Below, piece by piece: positions 57,981 to 64,000 of a DNA stretch of 64,000 bases. Origin of the DNA: Ischnura elegans (taxonomy: Eukaryota; Arthropoda; Insecta; Odonata; Coenagrionidae); NCBI RefSeq assembly GCF_921293095.1, contig NC_060259.1, positions 28,651,812 to 28,715,811 on the forward strand, given 5' to 3'. A model generated the notes under the pieces. It was not told the DNA's origin. It ran no database searches and saw nothing but the letters and a program-made list of their open reading frames with translations. The position numbers were made by a program, and so were the translations under genes. Every line of letters starts with the position of its first letter. The first letter of the stretch is position 1.

Positions 57981-58342
57981 AAAGATTTTATGGAATTCTG
58001 GTTGACTGACGATCTATATAAAAGCTCGCTCTGGAGAAGGTATATAAATTTGCTTCCTGTTGGCATATAAGAAGAAATCTGTTAAATCTCCTCTCCGCTA
58101 GGTAAAGGAGCTTACTTGAACGTATTTCGTGCTTGAAAATGGGATCGTATCCTCAAAATGATGAGGATTACAGATGTCATGAGTAGTAATCGAAAGGCTA
58201 TCGTTCTGAAAATGGAGTGAATTTATTAGGCACATAAGGGTACTGAGGAATATGGCCTAGGTGGGGAACAATTACGTAAAATTAGTATTCATTGATTCCA
58301 TTATTAATTCAGAGCATGTGATAAATCATCCATGTCTCAAAT

Positions 58343-58980
58343 ATGTGCTCAGGATCTACCGCCATCCCAGGAACATTTGGAGAATTGAGCATCGATATGG
58401 TGAGATGGCGTAATCGCTTTGCTATTTTAGCCAGCATATTTCCATCAACAGCACAGGTAAGGATAGGGTCGTCCTTACGGATTGAAAACCTCCATCCAGG
58501 AACATATAACGCGCCTTTAAAGGAGTGTGTGGAAATACCACCCCACCCTATGGCTATTCTAGATTGTTATTCCAAGACCAGTAATATCACTCGGCGCATT
58601 AACAATCCAATTGGTTAAGCAATCAAATTTCCTAAACCCTTAAAAGTGAGAGTTTTATATGCTTCAACCTCAATCCAATTTAGAAATATAATCGCCAGAG
58701 AGGTACTTGCCAGGGCGAGACTAAATTCTCGCAGCCATCGCTTTCAAACCAAGGACGCTGAGACGGAGGGATGCGATACTCTTTGGAAATGAATCAAGTT
58801 GGAACCTTCCGAATGCCATTCAGATTTTTCCGCAGAGGCGATCCCCTTCAGCTGCATCTATGTAATTCTATGCTGGGCCACCTCAAGAGTGTATGGCCGT
58901 GGGATGAGTATTTCTCCCCAACTTGCTCTCAGTCAGTTACATACAAATTCTACCACAATACCAAGCACAAATAATTAGCA
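58343..58980 (+). other. Open frames of unknown meaning
   Basis: Two plus-strand frames (58343-58618, 91 codons; 58771-58974, 67 codons) lie between the two duplicated segments. Composition is a little more coding-like than the surroundings, but I recognise no domain and see no convincing splice structure. Listed so that they can be checked, not as genes. Confidence 0.15.
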
Positions 58981-59087
58981 GAGGTTACTTTACCAAGCAT
59001 TTCCTTTTCTACTACCACTTTTTCCACCTTTTCTACCATTTTTACCTACGACAGCACTTAAGTCCGTATCTCTGTCGGTGCATCGGA

Positions 59088-59272
59088 TGAGATTTCAGAG
59101 GCATGATGCTCAAATTAACTCTAAAAAGAATACATATGTAAGATGAGGGAAATCATTACTTCATTAAAATCATCTGAGAAATGACAATAGTTACCCATTT
59201 TTCGTATGACATAAACTGATAGATTTGAATTTTCGTGCGAGAGAGGATATTTTACCTATTTGAAGTAAACAT
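59088..59272. repeat. Duplicated segment, copy 2
   Basis: Diverged copy of 57788-57980 in the same orientation, with 'cattacttcattaaaatcat' then ctgagaaatg preserved. The copies are 1.3 kb apart. Confidence 0.7.
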
Positions 59273-59639
59273 AGGGCATGCAAGAAAACCCACGTACATA
59301 TCCACTCATTGATCCATTGATGTAGACATAGCGTATTATTCTGTAATCTTAATTTTTTTAAATAACTTATTTACTAAACTGAAATCCTTCCCCCATTCTC
59401 TTTGCACCAAAGGTACTTGAATCTGTGTCAGTGAGCAAAATGTGTGGCGAGTGCTACTGCGATGACATGAAATGAGACTCGGCCGTGAGGGTTGTCTTCG
59501 CCCGGGGCGGGAAGGGCGGCCACCGTTCACCGCGCCAACGCCGCTAGCTATTCCGAATGATTTAGGGATCCATCCTATAGATAGATATTATTATTAAAGG
59601 AATATTACGGGTTAAGATCGGTTTTCTTGGATTATTTTG

Positions 59640-60000
59640 CGAATCCCGCCGCCTGTCCCTTCCCAAATTCAATTTCACTCTTCAATTCCCAGCAAGGCCT
59701 GTTCCCTTTCATTCTATCTATAAATCCTATTCTCCCCCTTCCTACTCCCCACTCACCTAAGATTCTTCTCTCTTACGCGGTTTTTAGCATCCTCTCCCCT
59801 CTTAGTACTCGCTCTATCCACACCCTCTGCCCCCTCACTATCTCATATAGAAGTTTCCTCTCTCGCCATGTCCATTTATGTCCACCAGAACTTCGTCGTT
59901 CCTCTTCCTCTCTGCCCACTTCGCCATCCCCATTCTCCTTCAAATCCACATCTCTTGTGACTCCAATCTTTTCTCGTCCTCTTTCCTCAGTGTCCAAGTG
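59640..60000 (-). pseudogene. LINE reverse-transcriptase C-terminal fragment
   Basis: The minus strand gives KLLYEIVRGQRVWIERVLRG, ERMLKTA, then after a stop GRGRIGFIDRMKGN. This matches the region beyond the RT domain of many insect LINEs (RRQRxWIGHVLRGDxLLKxVIEGRMEG...GRPRIGFIDxLKG). The 142-codon plus-strand frame over it is an antisense shadow. It could belong to the same family as 42459-44170. Confidence 0.6.
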
Positions 60001-63000
60001 TCCCTATCTTAAAGAGCCTCACTCCAGATCAGAGCCTTCATTAACCTTTTCTTAACACTCTCACGTACTGTTTCTCCCATCAACGATGAATAAACACTAT
60101 TGAAGCATGTACCATCGACAAGTCCCTCGATGATGAGGTAGTAAGGTTGGGGGAAAAGAAATGAGAAGCATAAAAGGGTCCTGAACCCAAAAACGGCTCG
60201 CAAACAAATGTCTTCAGCAAATATTATTCATCGACAAAATCTTAGACGGTTGAACTTTGTCCTATCTTTCTCATCACTTCAATCTTTCTCTCAGTTAACT
60301 TCGTCAAAGTTTCGGGAGGTTGAAGAATTCGCTCGTGAAGATAACAGAGTTTAAAAATGAATGCAAATACGAAAAACTCTCTAGATATAAAAATTTGTAA
60401 TTTCTGTCGCTAAATTTGCATTCTACAGACCACTATTATCCTTGAAGAGAATAAAAAATCTGTGGAAAATCGTCCAATCAATAAAAATTCATTTTTAAAG
60501 AGTTTTTGGTTTAAACTATGACATACTCATCATGCCTCGAAATAAATTAAATTCGCTAAATATATATTACACATACCTCATTTACAAGGTACAGCCATTG
60601 ATTTATGTAAGAAATGTTATAATAACAGATCACGATTATGCTGCTGTTGCCACGTAAAATTGATACCATTTTGTGCAAGTGCCACTCTTAACAGTCTGTG
60701 TTAATATTATTTGAATGGGTCTGATGATATAAGACGCATTGAAGATACTGTGATCGTTCTTATCTGCGGTGAGGAATCCCCAAGTATGTGAAGAACCTGC
60801 GAATGAATGAATTCGTTCATTCATAGCGTTGTAATCCTAAGATCTGTAGACTGCAGACCTCCATCTCTTCCTTTCCCGAACCAGCTCCCTTCCCATCCTT
60901 ATTGTGTAGTAACACACGCTTTTCTTCGCAATGCGCTAGTCACTTTTTTCTAAAAAGTTTCATTTTCTCAATCCGCACTCTGTCACTGCTGATTTCTACA
61001 ATTAACAATTCAGAGAAGTAATCCCTCAATCTCTCTATGTACATTTTCTGACAATTCTTTTTGATAGTAAATATGTTTTAAAATACTAAAGAAATGATTT
61101 TTTTCTATTAAAGTCGGCATTTACAAATATGTACACGACGGGGAGCCCAAGGAGGCGGCAGAAGTTTATTCATCCAGCACATAAGCTAACATACACGTAT
61201 TTCCTTATTTATTATATCCTTCCAACTCGCAATACAAGTATACTATCTAAAATGACATTATTACAAACGTTACGGACATAAAATCAAGATATCTACTGAA
61301 ACAAATATTAACTCATTTTATAATACAAATATCCTCATGAATATTTTTTCTTTGCAATTTTGTGCATCACTAGTCCTTTAAAAGCCACCACTGGAGCCAA
61401 GAGCGGGGTCGACCGCACGTGGACCCATGCTCAGCCGGTGTTCCTTGGTTCGTGCGGTTATTTTTGGCTACATCCACAGCAGCATTTTTTCAGTTCTCAT
61501 GAATTTTATGCCGCTAACTCAGCGATTCAACCCTAAGGTTAGTTTGGCTAGGTGTGCGTAGAGCTCAGACCAGACTTAATTACAGGCGTGTGGATGTAAC
61601 ATATTCTGGGTATGAGGGCCAGTTCCTTCCCCAGTGCCACCTAGTACTTGAAGTATTTTTTGGGGGGATATTCGAAGGTTTCACACGGAATCAGAACACT
61701 GGACTCTGCGATCAGCGTACAAGAACTTTACCCGATAGGCTAAAATGCTTCCAATTTCATGACATTTACACCACAAATCGGATTACGAGTGATTTTGCGA
61801 TGACGTTGACACATATCTTTGCGTAGGGAAAGCCTCCAGCGAGGTGATCCTTAATTGGTGCGTGCACGAGTCCTGGAATGTGGACCGCATTCGAGAGGAG
61901 CATATAACTTCGCCAGGGACAAGGCGAGCCGCAAGAAAAGTCGCCATCTTTCAATCTCGTAAAATATCAGTCACACGAAAGGACTTAGATTAAAAAATAG
62001 TTCGATATGAAAACCTCCAAAAAGATGAAAAAATGCAAAGGCAATTATAATATCATATCGAAAAAGGGTAATTTTGAAATATTCATAAAATAAATCCAGC
62101 ACAAGTTTAATCAGCGAAAATGTAAGACAATCGGGATACTCACAATTCACGAGATTGTGGATGAATGTGAAAGTATGTGGATATCGATTTTGATAAAGAT
62201 TATAACAGTGGTGGTTTCGACACCCCAAAAATGGATGAACAGGTAGGTAAAAACTTGGAGGTTTGATGGAATGGAATTTGAAGAAAAATTGAATAGTTTG
62301 CTTTGTGAAATTGAATAGGTAAATTTGAAAAATTGAATAGTAGACTTTGTGAAATTTTTTCGATTTCAAATTAATAAAAACGACCCAGATGATGTCTTAG
62401 AGCGATTAAAATGCAAAGATTCATTATTTTACGGCAATTATTCGGATAAAAAATATTTAGGAAGGCAAAGAATCCCAGAAATAGAAAAAAAAAGAAGAGG
62501 CTAAAAACTCGGAAAATGGTCCGGAATCGAATTGGTTTGACGTCCAGACCGCAACGAAGATGTAGCCGTAACGACGAACCGATGGGCCGCGCGGAAGGCC
62601 AAGTTAACTCCTATATCTCGCAAGGCATCTAAATAGGCATGTGGCAGAATGCTTCCGGATACCAGTCGTTTACCTTTTTATGTACTAAAAGATTACAGTG
62701 AACATTGTGAAGGTGATGCATATTTTACCGTCTGTTTATTTAATTTAAATTAACATTAAAGGCCTTTGCTATTAAGGTAGAAATGCATTCCTACACCTAT
62801 ACGTTTGTCAAAGAATCTGTCTTCATCGCTTCTGTCTGACCTGGAAATATTGTGAGATGATGTTCACCATGTCATCCTGAACAGCCCAGTTCCTCGTCAC
62901 TACCATATACGCTCCTGCCACGAGTGAAAAGCGGTTTAAAAAATCAGATTAGGTCATTTGACTACAATGAATATTTAATAAACGACCATGTGCCTTGAAT

Positions 63001-63171
63001 GAACTTTAAACGAGTAGTTTATTAAACCCAAGGTGGAAATAAATTGACAGAATTTCACGAGAATACGAATAAAATTGATTGGTTTAACGACGAAGGCAGC
63101 CCCTCGCACGCAGTGAATGGAAAGAAGAGAGCGCAGGAGTAGGTAGGACTTTGGGATCCGATGTTTGCTGA
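60001..63171. other. Intergenic DNA, no gene recognised
   Basis: AT-rich. Short palindrome near 60801-60826 (atgaatgaattcgttcattcat). CpG-richer islets near 61380-61470 and 62520-62640 have no recognisable coding content. Confidence 0.45.
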
Positions 63172-63960
63172 TTGAAGCTCATTCATATCGAGGCGATAAC
63201 CTGATGGAAAGAGGTTATCAAATAACTTATTTTACGACTAACTAGTGGGCGAGGGGCTAGCCTTACGACTAGCGACTGGACTAGCTACCAATGAATATGA
63301 TCAGTAAATCGCACCGGCTTTCACACACTATTTTCACTTTCCTAAAAATATCGAGATGTTTTCGTTGATAATTTTAAAATAATTAAAATTACGGCAATTG
63401 TTATAGTCATATGTTACAAATTGTAGACAATATATAGTTCTCTTTTGTCGGTTTAATTATTCGATCATATTGCGCCGCTTTACACTATCTGTACTGCCCT
63501 AAAAATATCAACATTTTTTGTTGATAATTTAAAAAAATCAACTGCATCAATTATTAGAGTCATACATTACACATTCGAGACGAAATTTAGTCCCATTTTG
63601 TCGATTTAAACAGGGAAGGGCTATTGGTATAACTGTAGGAAAACGCTAATAATCTGTTTTGGCTTATTGAAGCTTTTTCAAATCGAGGCGATAATCGGAT
63701 AGTGCTGGCAGTAAAAAATAGCGTGTCATATCACTTATTTGACGACTAAAGAGTGCACGAGAAGCTATGAGCATCATCATTAAATATATCGCACCGGCTT
63801 TCTCACGCTATTCGTGCTACCCTAAAAATAAAAATTTATTTAGTTAATAATCTTGAAACAATTGAAATTACAGCAATTATCATAGCCGTGTATTAAAAAA
63901 AATTAGACTAAAATCGTTCTCTTGTGTCGATTTAATTGGGGGAAGGGATGAGGTGTAAAA
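63172..63960. repeat. Tandem array running to the window end
   Basis: A unit with 'tcgcaccggctttctcacgc', 'taccctaaaaata', 'gttgataattttaaa', 'attacggcaatt' and 'cttttgtcgatttaatt' recurs at about 63309, 63472 and 63790. The block 'ttgaagct..ttcatatcgaggcgataa' recurs at 63172 and 63665, giving a higher-order period of about 490 bp. It probably continues beyond 64000. Confidence 0.75.
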
Positions 63961-64000
63961 GCATGAACGAAATCAAAAAATAATTCGTGCGAGGACACCG

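Noticed and set aside
59627..60055. 142-codon plus-strand open frame rich in Ser/Pro
   Set aside because: It is the antisense shadow of the LINE C-terminal fragment read on the minus strand.

Overview
This is a gene-poor, AT-rich, repeat-laden eukaryotic window, almost certainly from an insect. Two protein-coding genes can be modelled in full. The first is a phosphoinositide-specific phospholipase C of the delta class (+ strand, 16 coding exons, 8355-37083, 790 residues in the model). The second is an actin (- strand, 4 coding exons plus a 5' non-coding exon, 45488-49608, 376 residues). The actin has the insect-type start (Met-Cys-Asp). Drosophila has only beta and gamma PLC genes, so a non-dipteran lineage fits; the order cannot be fixed from sequence alone.

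Layout. 1-8090 is intergenic DNA with old SINEs and hAT-type MITEs. 8090-8354 is a CpG-rich probable 5' region of the PLC gene. The PLC introns carry most of the mobile DNA: tRNA-derived SINEs, hAT MITEs with clear 8-bp target duplications (one nested inside another), a mariner relic, a probable solo LTR and two long foldback elements. 37084-45149 is the convergent intergenic region, with a decayed LINE and a hammerhead-like motif. 45150-49660 is the actin gene with a TATA/initiator promoter. The actin locus holds three unrelated degenerate tandem arrays: two in introns and one of about 165 bp x 7 just upstream of the promoter. 51030-64000 is AT-rich intergenic DNA with a LINE C-terminal fragment, duplicated segments and a tandem array running off the end.

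The two genes are convergent and functionally unrelated. PLC-delta hydrolyses PIP2 to IP3 and diacylglycerol under calcium control; actin is the filament-forming cytoskeletal or contractile protein. Actin codons mostly end in C or G, PLC codons mostly in A or T, as expected for very high versus modest expression.

No CRISPR, operon-like or clearly new enzymatic system was seen. The most interesting signals are: two GC-AG introns and one in-frame, stop-free 102-bp intron in the PLC gene; a palindrome-bearing (heat-shock-element-like) tandem array upstream of actin; intronic foldbacks that could make hairpin RNA; a 25-bp hairpin in intergenic DNA; and a hammerhead-like motif.
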